DNA of 64,000 nucleotides, from assembly GCA_019510195.1 (NCBI GenBank), contig JAEKKW010000068.1:1-64000 (forward strand). Direction: 5' to 3'. The DNA is from Lysobacterales bacterium. Its GTDB lineage: Bacteria; Pseudomonadota; Gammaproteobacteria; Xanthomonadales; Xanthomonadaceae. Position 1 is the first letter of the stretch, and every line of letters starts with the position of its first letter. Below the pieces are notes generated by a model. It saw only the letters and a list, made by a program, of their open reading frames with translations, was not told the origin of the DNA and searched no databases. Both the position numbers and the translations under genes were made by a program. This document shows, one piece after another, positions 41,001 through 49,424 of the stretch.

Positions 41001-41726
41001 ATCCGTCGCGTGCCCGCCCACTTCGACGAAGGCGTCGCCTTCCTGCCGCTGGACGACGCCCGCCTGTCGCGCTCGCTCGACGAAGTGATCGCGCGCCGCG
41101 TCGGTTTCCTCGTCGACTACCAGGACGGCGCCTACGCCGAGCGTTATCGCGGTTTCGTCAACAACGTCCGCGATTTCGAGCATCGCCACGCGCCGGGCTC
41201 GACCGTGCTCACCGAGGCGGTCGCGCGCTACCTGTTCAAGCTGATGGCGTACAAGGACGAATACGAAGTCGCGCGCCTATACACCAATGGCGAATTCCAG
41301 CGACGCATCGCCCAGCAGTTCGAAGGCGACGTCACCCTGAAGTTCCACCTCGCGCCGCCGCTGTTCGCGAAGAAGGACGCCAAGGGTCGCCTGGTCAAGA
41401 AGCAGTACGGCCCATGGATGATGAAGGCGTTCAAGCAGCTGGCGAAGCTGAAGTCGCTGCGTGGCGGCACCTTCGACGTATTCGGCTACACCGAAGAACG
41501 CAAGATGGAGCGCAAGCTGATCGAGGATTACCGCGCGACCATCGAAACGCTGCTGAAGACGCTGGACGCCGGCAATGTCGGACTCGCCGCGGAAATCGCC
41601 AGTGTGCCGGAACATATCCGCGGCTATGGCCACGTCAAGGAAGCGAACTACGCCAAGGCCAAGGCGCGCGAAGCCGAATTGCTGCGGGAATGGAATAACC
41701 CGCTGCGCGTTGTGCAGGTGGCGTAA
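38034..41726 (+). CDS. indolepyruvate ferredoxin oxidoreductase, fused IorA-IorB type
   Basis: 1230 aa; VCEGCGDCGEKSFCVSV...SNCNKDFSCVEGFCPSF 4Fe-4S region, GIGCHYMVTWM TPP region, ITGVGGTGVVTIGALLGMAGHLE. Confidence 0.94.
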   Translation: MTSTAELSSPESAKGTLTHGVSDRDYTLDDKYTRTEGRIYLSGVQALVRLPMMQRLRDAAAGLDTAGFVSGYRGSPLGGFDLELWRARKYLDRNDVRFQPGLNEDLGATMVWGTQQTNLFPGAKVDGVFGMWYGKGPGVDRCGDVFKHANAAGTSKHGGVLALAADDHACRSSTLPHGSEHEFVSAMMPVLNPAGVQDILEMGLLGFAMSRFTGRWVGFKTIAETVESSASVDVNPFAQQIIVPGDDEFEMPPGGLNIRWPDPPLDQEMRLHRYAVKAAQAFARANRLDRVVIDSPNARLGIVTTGKSYLDVLQALEYLGLDARACADLGIRIYKVAMTWPLEPQGIRAFARGLQDILVVEEKHSFIESQMKELFYNFEGQRPSIVGKFDESGEWILPSTGELTPARIAGVIAKRIQRFHDSEQIRNVLAWMEGKEGELALPRANFPRVPHYCSGCPHNTSTKVPEGSRASAGIGCHYMVTWMDRNTDTFTHMGGEGVTWAGQAAFTDTPHIFQNLGDGTYFHSGSLAIRQSIAAGVNITYKILYNDAVAMTGGQPVDGTLTVPQIAHQMLAEGVHTIALVSDDITKWTRQRYLFPKEVEFHDRRELEAVQEQLRTVKGTSVLIYDQTCATEKRRRRKRGKMVDPNKRVVINSLVCEGCGDCGEKSFCVSVLPKETEFGRKRDIDQSNCNKDFSCVEGFCPSFVTVEGGQLKKGKRANVAHRLEDLPAPIFATSLDKPWNILITGVGGTGVVTIGALLGMAGHLEAKGSSVLDQTGLAQKGGAVTTHIRIARTPDDIHAVRIAAGEADLVLGCDMVVVNDYWALSKIRAGRTSVVLNTYEAMPGTFTTRPDMQFPAADIVAAVRTALDGGAPLTVDATELATALMGDAIAANLFILGYAWQKGLVPISFEALMRAVELNGAAVAMNKTAFAWGRLAAIDMPAVVEAAGIVRNAPTKAEATPHKLPMLAATANEGHESGLSPTATHDESEIRRVPAHFDEGVAFLPLDDARLSRSLDEVIARRVGFLVDYQDGAYAERYRGFVNNVRDFEHRHAPGSTVLTEAVARYLFKLMAYKDEYEVARLYTNGEFQRRIAQQFEGDVTLKFHLAPPLFAKKDAKGRLVKKQYGPWMMKAFKQLAKLKSLRGGTFDVFGYTEERKMERKLIEDYRATIETLLKTLDAGNVGLAAEIASVPEHIRGYGHVKEANYAKAKAREAELLREWNNPLRVVQVA

Positions 41727-41734
41727 AGCTCCAT

Positions 41735-41750
41735 CGCACGCGCTCGTGCG
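41735..41750 (+). other. Hairpin just downstream of indolepyruvate oxidoreductase gene
   Basis: CGCACG-cgct-CGTGCG, no T run. Confidence 0.45.
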
Positions 41751-41769
41751 TGGTGCGGCGGTCAAGCTT

Positions 41770-41884
41770 GCGTCGTCCGCACCGGTGTACCTCCGCTTCC
41801 CGCGAACAGCACGTCCATGTGCTGGTCGCGGGCGCGCGGCATCCTGCCGCGCTGTGCGCTCCGGCACACCAGTGCGGACGACGC
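41770..41884 (-). repeat. Diverged, inverted copy D of the dispersed structured element
   Basis: Outer arms GCGTCGTCCGCACcGGTGT / ACACCaGTGCGGACGACGC (1 mismatch in 19); inner hairpins CCCGCGaaCAGCAC gtccat GTGCTGgtCGCGGG and GCGCGGCA tcc TGCCGCGC; read on the minus strand it has the same order of outer arm, GGATG hairpin, ACATGGACGT hairpin, outer arm as A-C. Confidence 0.78.
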
Positions 41885-41913
41885 TGCCAGCGTTATCGCC
41901 ATGCCGCGCGCGC

Positions 41914-41993
41914 GTTGTTGCTTTACGGAGCGAAAAGCTCGCAACCGGTAGATGCTGTTGCTTCTCCGAGACTCGAAAGCCTGCCACCGGCAG
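41914..41993. repeat. Degenerate ~40-bp tandem duplication abutting copy C
   Basis: gttgttgctttacggagcgaaaagctcgcaaccggtag vs gctgttgcttctccgagactcgaaagcctgccaccggcag. Confidence 0.5.
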
Positions 41994-42112
41994 CGCCAGC
42001 TCGGTTCGTCCGTATGGCCGACCGTACGCAGCATGGATGCTGCGTACGAGCCTACATGGACGTATTCACGGCGTGTCGGACATACGGACAACCGACGCCA
42101 GCGCTAGGCCGG
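41987..42112 (+). repeat. Dispersed structured palindromic element, copy C
   Basis: TCGGTTcGTCCGTATG...CGTACGCAGCAT GG ATGCTGCGTACG...CTACATGGACGTA...CATACGGACaACCGA, flanked by ccggc/gccgg. Confidence 0.92.
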
Positions 42113-42129
42113 GCGATGAGTTTTAGCGC

Positions 42130-42885
42130 TTACGGCGCCGAAGCCGCCGCCACGCGCTGCGCACCACCGCGCATCGCACGCGCCGCGGCGACGATCTGAT
42201 CGGCACTGCGGCCATCGCAGGCGAACGACTGTCCCTTGTGCAGCCACGCCGCATCGTTGGCGTAGGAGAACAGCAGCATCTCGGGATTCACGTACCACGC
42301 GCCATGCATGACGATCGCGCGCGATCGCGCGTTGTCGTTGAAGCCGCGATCGACGCCATCAAGCTTGAGCGAGTAACCGTTGTTGCCGATATAGGTTTCG
42401 GCGGTCAGGAACAGCCCGAGGCTGGTCTGGTGGCTGTTGTCCTGGTTGGAGAAGCGGGTGGCGTAGTTGTCGCCGCTGCCCTGGCCATGGGCCACCAGTT
42501 CTCGGAACAGCAGCTGGTCACGGGCGACGTCGAACACCCACAGGCGCTTGTCGGTCGACGGTCGCGAGTAATCGATCACCGCCAGCTTGGCATCCTGTTC
42601 GACCTCGCCGTTGCGGACCGCGCAGTTGCGCGCTTCCAGTGCCAGCGCCAGCACGCCGGGATCGGCTTCCGGCGCCAGCACTTCCAGGCGCGCCAGGGTG
42701 GCCGCACCGGGATCGAGTTGGGAGGCTGATGCACCGGATTGCTGTCCGGTTGCGGACGGGGCCGAGCGCGCCACGGGCGATACGACAACCGAGGACGACG
42801 CGGTCGTTCCATGGTCGGGCACAGTGGTGCAGCTCACCAACGTCGAAGCAGCCAGCGAGATGAAGACCGCGTGAAGTTTCCTCAT
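42130..42885 (-). CDS. murein L,D-transpeptidase catalytic domain family lipoprotein (YkuD_2 type)
   Basis: MRKLHAVFISLAASTLVSCTTVPDHG lipobox; AVIDYSRPSTDKRLWVFD, VAHGQGSGDNYATRFSN, IVMHGAWYV. Confidence 0.88.
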   Translation of the reverse strand: MRKLHAVFISLAASTLVSCTTVPDHGTTASSSVVVSPVARSAPSATGQQSGASASQLDPGAATLARLEVLAPEADPGVLALALEARNCAVRNGEVEQDAKLAVIDYSRPSTDKRLWVFDVARDQLLFRELVAHGQGSGDNYATRFSNQDNSHQTSLGLFLTAETYIGNNGYSLKLDGVDRGFNDNARSRAIVMHGAWYVNPEMLLFSYANDAAWLHKGQSFACDGRSADQIVAAARAMRGGAQRVAAASAP

Positions 42886-42976
42886 GTGCGTGACAATACA
42901 CGCACAAGCTCTTGATTTGTCTGAATGCGTTGCCCGGAGCAGCGCCCGGATCCGCATTCATGATGCTGGAACCGAC

Positions 42977-43903
42977 TCAGCGCGCGGGCTTGGCCGGAGC
43001 CTGGGCAGCCGGAACTTCCTGATTTTTGCCGTCCTCGACGGGCTTCTGGACCTTCAGGGCCGGATCATCGATCGGGGTTGGCAGCGGTTCAGATTTCGGC
43101 TCCGCAGCGGGGGCGGCTGCGGCATCGGCGGCCGTGGCGGCAGGCAGTGCATCGGTCGTGGCCGGATCGACACCCTCAGTGACCTTGGCCTTCTTCGATT
43201 TGGAATCGTCTTTCTTCGCCAATTGCTTCGGCGGCGGCAGCACGCCCGGTGCGGCATCGAGGATCGGCAGGCCGCTGAGCGCGTCGACCGGCGCTTCCGG
43301 ACCCGGATGCACGAGATTGTCGAGATCGCCGAGGCCACTGTCCTCGCTGATCAGCACGCGCGCACCCAGCCTGGTGATGCCGTACAACTTCTCGGCGAAG
43401 GCGCGCGGCAGGCGCACGCAACCGTGGCTGGCCGGATGGCCGGGCAGGCGGCCGGCGTGCAGGGCCAGGCCGTCCCAGGTGATGCGCTGCATGAAGGGCA
43501 TCGGCGCGTCGTCATACAGGTTGGAATGGTGCATCAACTGCTTTTGCAGGATTTCGTAGCTGCCGGGCGGGGTATCGCGGCCCTTGATGCCGGTGCTGAC
43601 GGTAGAGACGGCGATGCGCACGCCGTTGCGGTACACGTGCATGCGCTGTTCGGGCAGGCTGACCACCAGCACGATGGGCCCGCTCGGCGAACGTTCGGGT
43701 GCCCACGAAAAACTGCCGGGCTGCAGGATCGCGGCATCGGCGTCGATGTCCTGCTGGGTCGCCGGAACCGGCGCTGTCGCCATCTTGCCGGCCGTTGCCG
43801 CCGGTTTCGTCTTCGCCTTGGGCGCTGTCTTCTGGACGTCCGCCTGGGCACCGGCTGCAGCCAGTGCCAACGCGATCGCCAACCACCACGTACGCATTTT
43901 CAT
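42977..43903 (-). CDS. L,D-transpeptidase (YkuD family)
   Basis: Signal peptide MKMRTWWLAIALALAAAGAQA; IVLVVSLPEQRMHVYRNG, HAGRLPGHPASHGCVRLPRAFAEKLY (HX..SHGCVRL). Confidence 0.93.
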   Translation of the reverse strand: MKMRTWWLAIALALAAAGAQADVQKTAPKAKTKPAATAGKMATAPVPATQQDIDADAAILQPGSFSWAPERSPSGPIVLVVSLPEQRMHVYRNGVRIAVSTVSTGIKGRDTPPGSYEILQKQLMHHSNLYDDAPMPFMQRITWDGLALHAGRLPGHPASHGCVRLPRAFAEKLYGITRLGARVLISEDSGLGDLDNLVHPGPEAPVDALSGLPILDAAPGVLPPPKQLAKKDDSKSKKAKVTEGVDPATTDALPAATAADAAAAPAAEPKSEPLPTPIDDPALKVQKPVEDGKNQEVPAAQAPAKPAR

Positions 43904-43998
43904 ATCCCCGGATATTGCCGATTCCACGGTAGCAGTCCGTGCGTGAATGCTTCTTCAGCCTCGCGCACGGACCGCTGCGGTGGTCCCCTCCGGCAAGC

Positions 43999-45909
43999 TT
44001 ACTTCTTCGGCGAGAAGATGTCCGTCAGGTAATCCGGCGTGTTGGGGATGCGCTCCAGCGCCGGATAGCGCAGGCCGCCGTGGTAGTCGATGCTGACCGT
44101 GCGGAACTGGTTGAAATCCTTGACCAGCAGCTTGATCGGCGCCTTGTCGGTCTTGGCCGCCTTGATCGCGTCTTCCATCGCATCCTTGCTGTACTCGACA
44201 TCATTGACGGCGACGATGTTGTTGCCGGTGCCGATGCCGGCATTGAAGGCCGGGCCATCCCAACGCGCTTCGCCGACCTTGCCGTCCTTGTCCAGCATCA
44301 GGCCGATCGAATACACGAAGTCGCCACCGCCGCCGGCACCCGGACGACGCCCGCCGGCCTTGGCGGCGGCATTCGGCTCATCCTTGTAGACCAGCTTCCA
44401 GCCGGTCGACTCGATCGTGTTGGCGAACGGCACGCGGCCATCGAGGCGATCGCGCAGATAACTCGACCAGTCGTAGGGCACGACGCTGTTGAGGGTGGCG
44501 ACCACGTCCTCGAACTTGTAGGTGTTCTGCTTGCGCCATTCGCCGTCGTTGACGCCGAAGAAGGCCTTGGCGAAATCGTCCAGCGACTTCTGGTTGTTGG
44601 TCTTCTGGCGGATGATCGCATCGGCACCCAGCCAGATCAGCTGGCCGGCGGAGTAGTAGTCCTCGCTCATCTGGTAGCCGCGATACGACTTGGGGCGGCG
44701 CTGGGCGATGGTCGGGTCGTTGGTGGTGTCCTGCACGCTGCGCCACTGCAGGCCGGGACGGTTGTCCTGGTAGGTCGCCACGACCATTGCGAGCGTGTCG
44801 CGCGAGCGATCCAGCGGGCGCAGGCCGGAACGGGCGGCCAGCACATTGCCCCAGTACTGGGTCTGGCCTTCGTACACCCAAAGCAGCGAATCCTGCATCG
44901 GCGTGTTGAGATTCGGGACCCACAGGTCGGCGCCGCGACGGTACTTGCCGTTCCACGAATGCGTGTACTCGTGGGCAAGCAGGTCGGTGCTGCCGTCCTT
45001 CTCGCTCCAGTCCTTGAAGTAGCCGGGGCCGACGCCGTTCTCGCTGGAACGCTGGTGCTCCAGACCATTGCCGGTCAACTGGTTCGATATCGAGAACAGC
45101 AGGTTGTAATGATCGTAGTGCTGGGCGCCGTACAACTTGACGGCCTGGCGCACCAGCTCCTTGTGGCTTTCGAGGTGCTTGGGCTTGGCGACCAGTTCGT
45201 CGGCATCATCGGCGACGACGCTCAGGTGCACCGGCACCTTGCTACCGGCCGGCGTCAGGTCGTAATCCTTGGCGTAGCGACCGGCGAACACCGGCGAGTC
45301 GACCAGGATGTCGAAAGGCTCCTGCTTGTAGGTGACGACGTCACCGGCTTTCGATGCGACATCGAGCGCGGTGAACGCGGTCCAGCCGGTCGGATAGCGG
45401 ACCTTGGCGACATAGGGAATGCGCGCGCCGTAGTACCCGGCCGGATACAGCAGCACGGTGTTCCACTTCAGGTTGAGCAGCTTCGGCGTCATCTGCGCGC
45501 CGCCTTCGGCACTGGTGGCCGGCGACAGGTACTGGTACTCGGCGGTGACGCTCGACACGCCCGCCGGCACTTCGACCTGGAAGGCATAGACGTTGGCGGG
45601 ATCGCGCTTCCAGGCCAGGCGCTTGCCGTTCGCGGTGAAGACGAAACCGGCCATCTTGTCGATCGGGCCGCTCGGACTGTGCTGGCCGGGAATCCACTGC
45701 GAATACAGCAGGGTCAGCGTGCCCGGGCCGGCGGGAATGGTTTCCTTGACGCGGAAGATGCGCTGGGCCAGATCGGTGGCATCGACTTCGACGGTGACGG
45801 GACCACCGGGGAAATCGACGTCTTTCGGCTCGGGCACCTGCGCCTGCACGAGGGCGGATGCGAGCGCGAGGGGAAGAATGGCGAGGACGGGCAGGCTGCG
45901 ACGCAACAT
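43999..45909 (-). CDS. M61 family metallopeptidase (glycyl aminopeptidase-like, with PDZ)
   Basis: 636 aa; LLAHEYTHSWNGKYRRGADLW HExxH-type motif, LWVYEGQTQYWGNVLAARSG. Confidence 0.94.
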   Translation of the reverse strand: MLRRSLPVLAILPLALASALVQAQVPEPKDVDFPGGPVTVEVDATDLAQRIFRVKETIPAGPGTLTLLYSQWIPGQHSPSGPIDKMAGFVFTANGKRLAWKRDPANVYAFQVEVPAGVSSVTAEYQYLSPATSAEGGAQMTPKLLNLKWNTVLLYPAGYYGARIPYVAKVRYPTGWTAFTALDVASKAGDVVTYKQEPFDILVDSPVFAGRYAKDYDLTPAGSKVPVHLSVVADDADELVAKPKHLESHKELVRQAVKLYGAQHYDHYNLLFSISNQLTGNGLEHQRSSENGVGPGYFKDWSEKDGSTDLLAHEYTHSWNGKYRRGADLWVPNLNTPMQDSLLWVYEGQTQYWGNVLAARSGLRPLDRSRDTLAMVVATYQDNRPGLQWRSVQDTTNDPTIAQRRPKSYRGYQMSEDYYSAGQLIWLGADAIIRQKTNNQKSLDDFAKAFFGVNDGEWRKQNTYKFEDVVATLNSVVPYDWSSYLRDRLDGRVPFANTIESTGWKLVYKDEPNAAAKAGGRRPGAGGGGDFVYSIGLMLDKDGKVGEARWDGPAFNAGIGTGNNIVAVNDVEYSKDAMEDAIKAAKTDKAPIKLLVKDFNQFRTVSIDYHGGLRYPALERIPNTPDYLTDIFSPKK

Positions 45910-45988
45910 GATGGACGGACTCCGGCGGATAACCGTCCCATCCTACGCAGCCACCGCCACCGCACCCGTGCCGAAAGTCAGTGTTCCG

Positions 45989-47266
45989 TCAAGGCGGAAC
46001 GATTTCATCCGGCACCGGCGACATGGCCGTGACGGACTGCACGGCTTCATCTCGGGTATAGCGCCATGCCACCACCAGCGCCAGCCCGACCAGCACCGCC
46101 GACAGCAGGAACGGCGCGCCGGGAACCTGCAGCGGCGCCTTCGGGCTGATGAAGTAGGCGAACACGGAAGTGAACAGCAATGGGCCGATGATGCCGGCGA
46201 CACTTTGCAACGATGCCAGCGCACCCTGCAGGCGCCCCTGTTCGTGCGGATCGACGTGGCGCGTCATGATCGACTGCACCACCGGACCGGCCATGCCCAT
46301 CAACGCGCCCAACGGCATCAGCGCGAGGAACACCCATCCATGCGCGGCCAGTCCATACACGGTGAGCGCGATCAATCCGCACAGCGTGCCGACCAGCAGT
46401 GAGCGGCGTTCGCCCAGTTTCGGGATGATCTTGCCGACGAGGAAGCCCTGGACGATCGCGGTGAGCACGCCGACCAGCCCGAGCACGTAGCCAACCTGTT
46501 GTTCACCCCAGTGGAAGCGGTAATCGACGTTGAGCACGAAGGTGGCGTTGTAGGCGTATTGCGCCAGCGCGAACAGGAAGACCACGAAGGCCATCGTCAG
46601 CACCTGCGGATAACGCTTGAGCAGCATCAGCGAGCCGACCGGGTTCGCGCGCTTCCAGTCGGTGGCGACGCGGCGTTCCTTTGGCAACGATTCCGGCAGC
46701 ACGAACAGGCCGTAGCAGAAGTTCGCCAGCGAGAGGATGGCCGCGCCCCAGAACGGCACGCGCGGCCCCCAGTGCGAAAGCGTGCTGCCCAGCGCGGGCC
46801 CGACGATGAAACCGAGGCCGAATGCCGCGCCCATCATCCCGAACGCGGCGGCGCGTTTGTCGAACGGGGTGACGTCGGCGATGTAGGCGTTCGCGGTGCT
46901 GAAACTCGCGGAAGTGATGCCGGAAATGACGCGGCCGATGAACAGCAGTGGCAGCGTGTTGACCAGCGCCATCAGGATGAAATCGAGGCCAAGCCCTAGA
47001 TTCGACAGCAGGATGACCGGGCGCCGCCCGAAGTGGTCCGAGAGCGCACCCTGCACCGGCGTGAACAGGAATTGCATCACCATGAAGGCGGTGCCGAACA
47101 ATCCGCTCCAGTGCGTCGCCGCGATGAAACTGCCCCCCGCCATGTCCTTGATGATGTGCGGCAGCACCGGGATGATCACGCCGATCGCCAGGATGTCGAG
47201 CATCACGGTGATGAAGATGAAGATCACGGCGGCGCGCCGCGCCTGCGGTTGCGTGGTTGCGTCCAT
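45989..47266 (-). CDS. MFS transporter (TCR/Tet-like family)
   Basis: 425 aa, 12 TM pattern; IPVLPHIIKDMAGGSF, GALSDHFGRRPVILLSN. Confidence 0.9.
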   Translation of the reverse strand: MDATTQPQARRAAVIFIFITVMLDILAIGVIIPVLPHIIKDMAGGSFIAATHWSGLFGTAFMVMQFLFTPVQGALSDHFGRRPVILLSNLGLGLDFILMALVNTLPLLFIGRVISGITSASFSTANAYIADVTPFDKRAAAFGMMGAAFGLGFIVGPALGSTLSHWGPRVPFWGAAILSLANFCYGLFVLPESLPKERRVATDWKRANPVGSLMLLKRYPQVLTMAFVVFLFALAQYAYNATFVLNVDYRFHWGEQQVGYVLGLVGVLTAIVQGFLVGKIIPKLGERRSLLVGTLCGLIALTVYGLAAHGWVFLALMPLGALMGMAGPVVQSIMTRHVDPHEQGRLQGALASLQSVAGIIGPLLFTSVFAYFISPKAPLQVPGAPFLLSAVLVGLALVVAWRYTRDEAVQSVTAMSPVPDEIVPP

Positions 47267-47273
47267 GCGCGCC

Positions 47274-47870
47274 TCAGTGATGCAGTGCGTCGGCGGCGAG
47301 CATCAACGCGTGTTCGCGGATGTCGTCGGGCCAGCCGGCCATGTGCTGTTCGAGTCCGGCGACATCCTGCGCGAACAGCGCGCGCGTCGCCTCCTCGAAC
47401 CCCGGCAGGTCGCCGGCCATCGCATGCATGAAGCGATAGGCCGCTTCCTGGCAACCGCGCGCACGGTCGGATTGCGCACGATTGCGGCGGGCGTCCTCCA
47501 CCAGCTTGCGCAGGGCCACCGAAGCGCCGCCGGGCTGTGCGTTCAACCATTGCCAGTGGCGCGGCAACAACGTGACTTCGCGCGCGACCACGCCCAGGCG
47601 CGGGCGACCGCGGCCACGCCGCAACGGCGTTTCGTCCGGCGGCGGCGTGATCGGCGCCTCGCCGCTGAGACGCTGCATCAGGTCGGACATGCTGCCGCGC
47701 AGGTCGAGCTCGATCTGGCTGCCGTCGCGATCGTCGAACACCAGCAACCGCGCATTGGTGCGCACATCCACCGCCTGCTTGGCCTTGATGGCGACATGGC
47801 GCAGTTCGCCGGCGGCGACGCGGTGGCCATCGACGAAGGCGGTGCAGCGGGTGTGGGGGCTGTAAGACAT
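47274..47870 (-). CDS. DUF2239 family protein
   Basis: 198 aa; FVDGHRVAAGELRHVAIKAKQ, PRLGVVAREVTLLPRHWQWLNAQPGGASVALRKLVEDARR. Confidence 0.85.
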   Translation of the reverse strand: MSYSPHTRCTAFVDGHRVAAGELRHVAIKAKQAVDVRTNARLLVFDDRDGSQIELDLRGSMSDLMQRLSGEAPITPPPDETPLRRGRGRPRLGVVAREVTLLPRHWQWLNAQPGGASVALRKLVEDARRNRAQSDRARGCQEAAYRFMHAMAGDLPGFEEATRALFAQDVAGLEQHMAGWPDDIREHALMLAADALHH

Positions 47871-47904
47871 GCGCGGAGACAGGATCCTGGAATCCTGCGC
47901 ATTC

Positions 47905-47923
47905 TTTTATACCCGGATTAAAA
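47905..47923. promoter_or_regulatory. Imperfect 19-bp palindrome TTTTATACCCGGATTAAAA upstream of the DUF2239 gene
   Basis: TTTTA-NN-CCNGG-NN-TAAAA symmetry in the 106-bp folE/DUF2239 gap. Confidence 0.5.
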
Positions 47924-47976
47924 TGTCAAGGAGCGGCGCCATTCCTGCGTCTCTCCTTGGCATCCCCCGCTCGCCC

Positions 47977-48582
47977 TCAGCGTCGCGTCGACTGGATGAA
48001 GCCGAGGAATTCGTTGCGGGTGCGCGCATCCTCGCGGAAAGTGCCGAGCATGCTGGAAGTCAGCATGCTGACGCCGCGCTTGTGGATGCCGCGCGTGGTC
48101 ATGCATTCGTGCGCGCCCTCCACCACCACCGCGACGCCTTGCGGACGCAGCGCGCGCTGGATGCAATGGGCGATCTGCGCGGTCATTTTTTCCTGCACCT
48201 GGAAGCGGCGGGCATAGGCTTCAACCACGCGCGCGAGCTTGCTGATCCCGACCACCCGCCCGTTCGGCAGGTAGCCAACGTGGACGCGGCCGATGATCGG
48301 CGCCATGTGGTGTTCGCAATGGCTTTCGTACTCGATGTCGCGCAGGACGATCATCTCGTCGTAGCCCTCGACTTCCTCGAAGGTGCGCTGCAGGTAGTCG
48401 TCGGGATCGATGGCATAGCCACTGAACCAGTCGCCATAGGCCTTGACCACGCGCTTGGGGGTGTCGAGCAGGCCTTCGCGCGTCGGGTCGTCGCCGGCCC
48501 AGCGCAGCAGGGTACGCACGGCGGCTTCGGCATCGCCGCGGGCGACGCCGTTGCGGTTGTCGGGGGAGTCTGGTTCGTCCAT
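47977..48582 (-). CDS. folE: GTP cyclohydrolase I
   Basis: 201 aa; [57 protein letters not shown]. Confidence 0.96.
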   Translation of the reverse strand: MDEPDSPDNRNGVARGDAEAAVRTLLRWAGDDPTREGLLDTPKRVVKAYGDWFSGYAIDPDDYLQRTFEEVEGYDEMIVLRDIEYESHCEHHMAPIIGRVHVGYLPNGRVVGISKLARVVEAYARRFQVQEKMTAQIAHCIQRALRPQGVAVVVEGAHECMTTRGIHKRGVSMLTSSMLGTFREDARTRNEFLGFIQSTRR

Positions 48583-48614
48583 GGCGGAATGGTACCGCGG
48601 CGACTGTTGGGCGA

Positions 48615-49424
48615 TCAGAACGAATTGTCACCGTCGATGAGGCGACCGAGGCTGCCCAGCACCGAGCCCTCGCCGCGCGACTGCCCGCCACCCTGGGGGG
48701 CCGCCGCGAACATGCGCCCGGCCAGGCGCGAAAACGGCAGCGACTGCAGCCAGATCTTGCCGGGACCGGTGAGCGTGGCCAGGAACACGCCTTCGCCGCC
48801 GAAGAACATGCTCTTCAGTCCGGGGACGCGGCGGATGTCCATGTCGACGCCGCCGGTATAGGCGACCACGCAGCCGGTATCGACGTCGATGCGTTCGCCC
48901 GCGGCCAGTTCACGCTCGACCAGGGTGCCGCCGGCGTGCACGAAGACCCAGCCGTCGCCTTCGAGCTTCTGCATCAGGAAGCCTTCGCCGCCGAACAGGC
49001 CGGTGAGGATCTTGCGCTGGAAGGCGATGCCTAGCGAGACGCCGCGCGCGCCAGCGAGGAAGCTGTCCTTCTGGCAGATCAGGCGACCACCGAGGTCGGA
49101 GAGTTTCAGCGCCAGCACCGTGCCCGGATACGGCGCGGCGAACGCCACCTTGGCCTTGCCATTGCCGGTGTGGGTGTAGACGGTGGTGAACATGCTTTCA
49201 CCGGTGATGACGCGCTTGCCCGCCGACAACAGCTTGTCCATCAGGCCACCACCACCCTGCGAACCATCGCCGAAGATGGTTTCCATCTGCACGCTGGAAT
49301 CCTTGAACATCAGCGCGCCGGCTTCGGCCACCGCGCTTTCGCCGGGATCGAGTTCCACTTCCACGAATTGCATGTCGTAGCCGACGATGCGGAAGTCGAT
49401 GTCGTCTGCGTTGCGCTGGCTCAT
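48615..49424 (-). CDS. TIGR00266/AIM24 family protein
   Basis: 269 aa; [45 protein letters not shown]. Confidence 0.9.
   Translation of the reverse strand: MSQRNADDIDFRIVGYDMQFVEVELDPGESAVAEAGALMFKDSSVQMETIFGDGSQGGGGLMDKLLSAGKRVITGESMFTTVYTHTGNGKAKVAFAAPYPGTVLALKLSDLGGRLICQKDSFLAGARGVSLGIAFQRKILTGLFGGEGFLMQKLEGDGWVFVHAGGTLVERELAAGERIDVDTGCVVAYTGGVDMDIRRVPGLKSMFFGGEGVFLATLTGPGKIWLQSLPFSRLAGRMFAAAPQGGGQSRGEGSVLGSLGRLIDGDNSF

Noticed and set aside
43939-46032. 697-aa plus-strand ORF
   Set aside because: Antisense shadow of the M61 peptidase gene.
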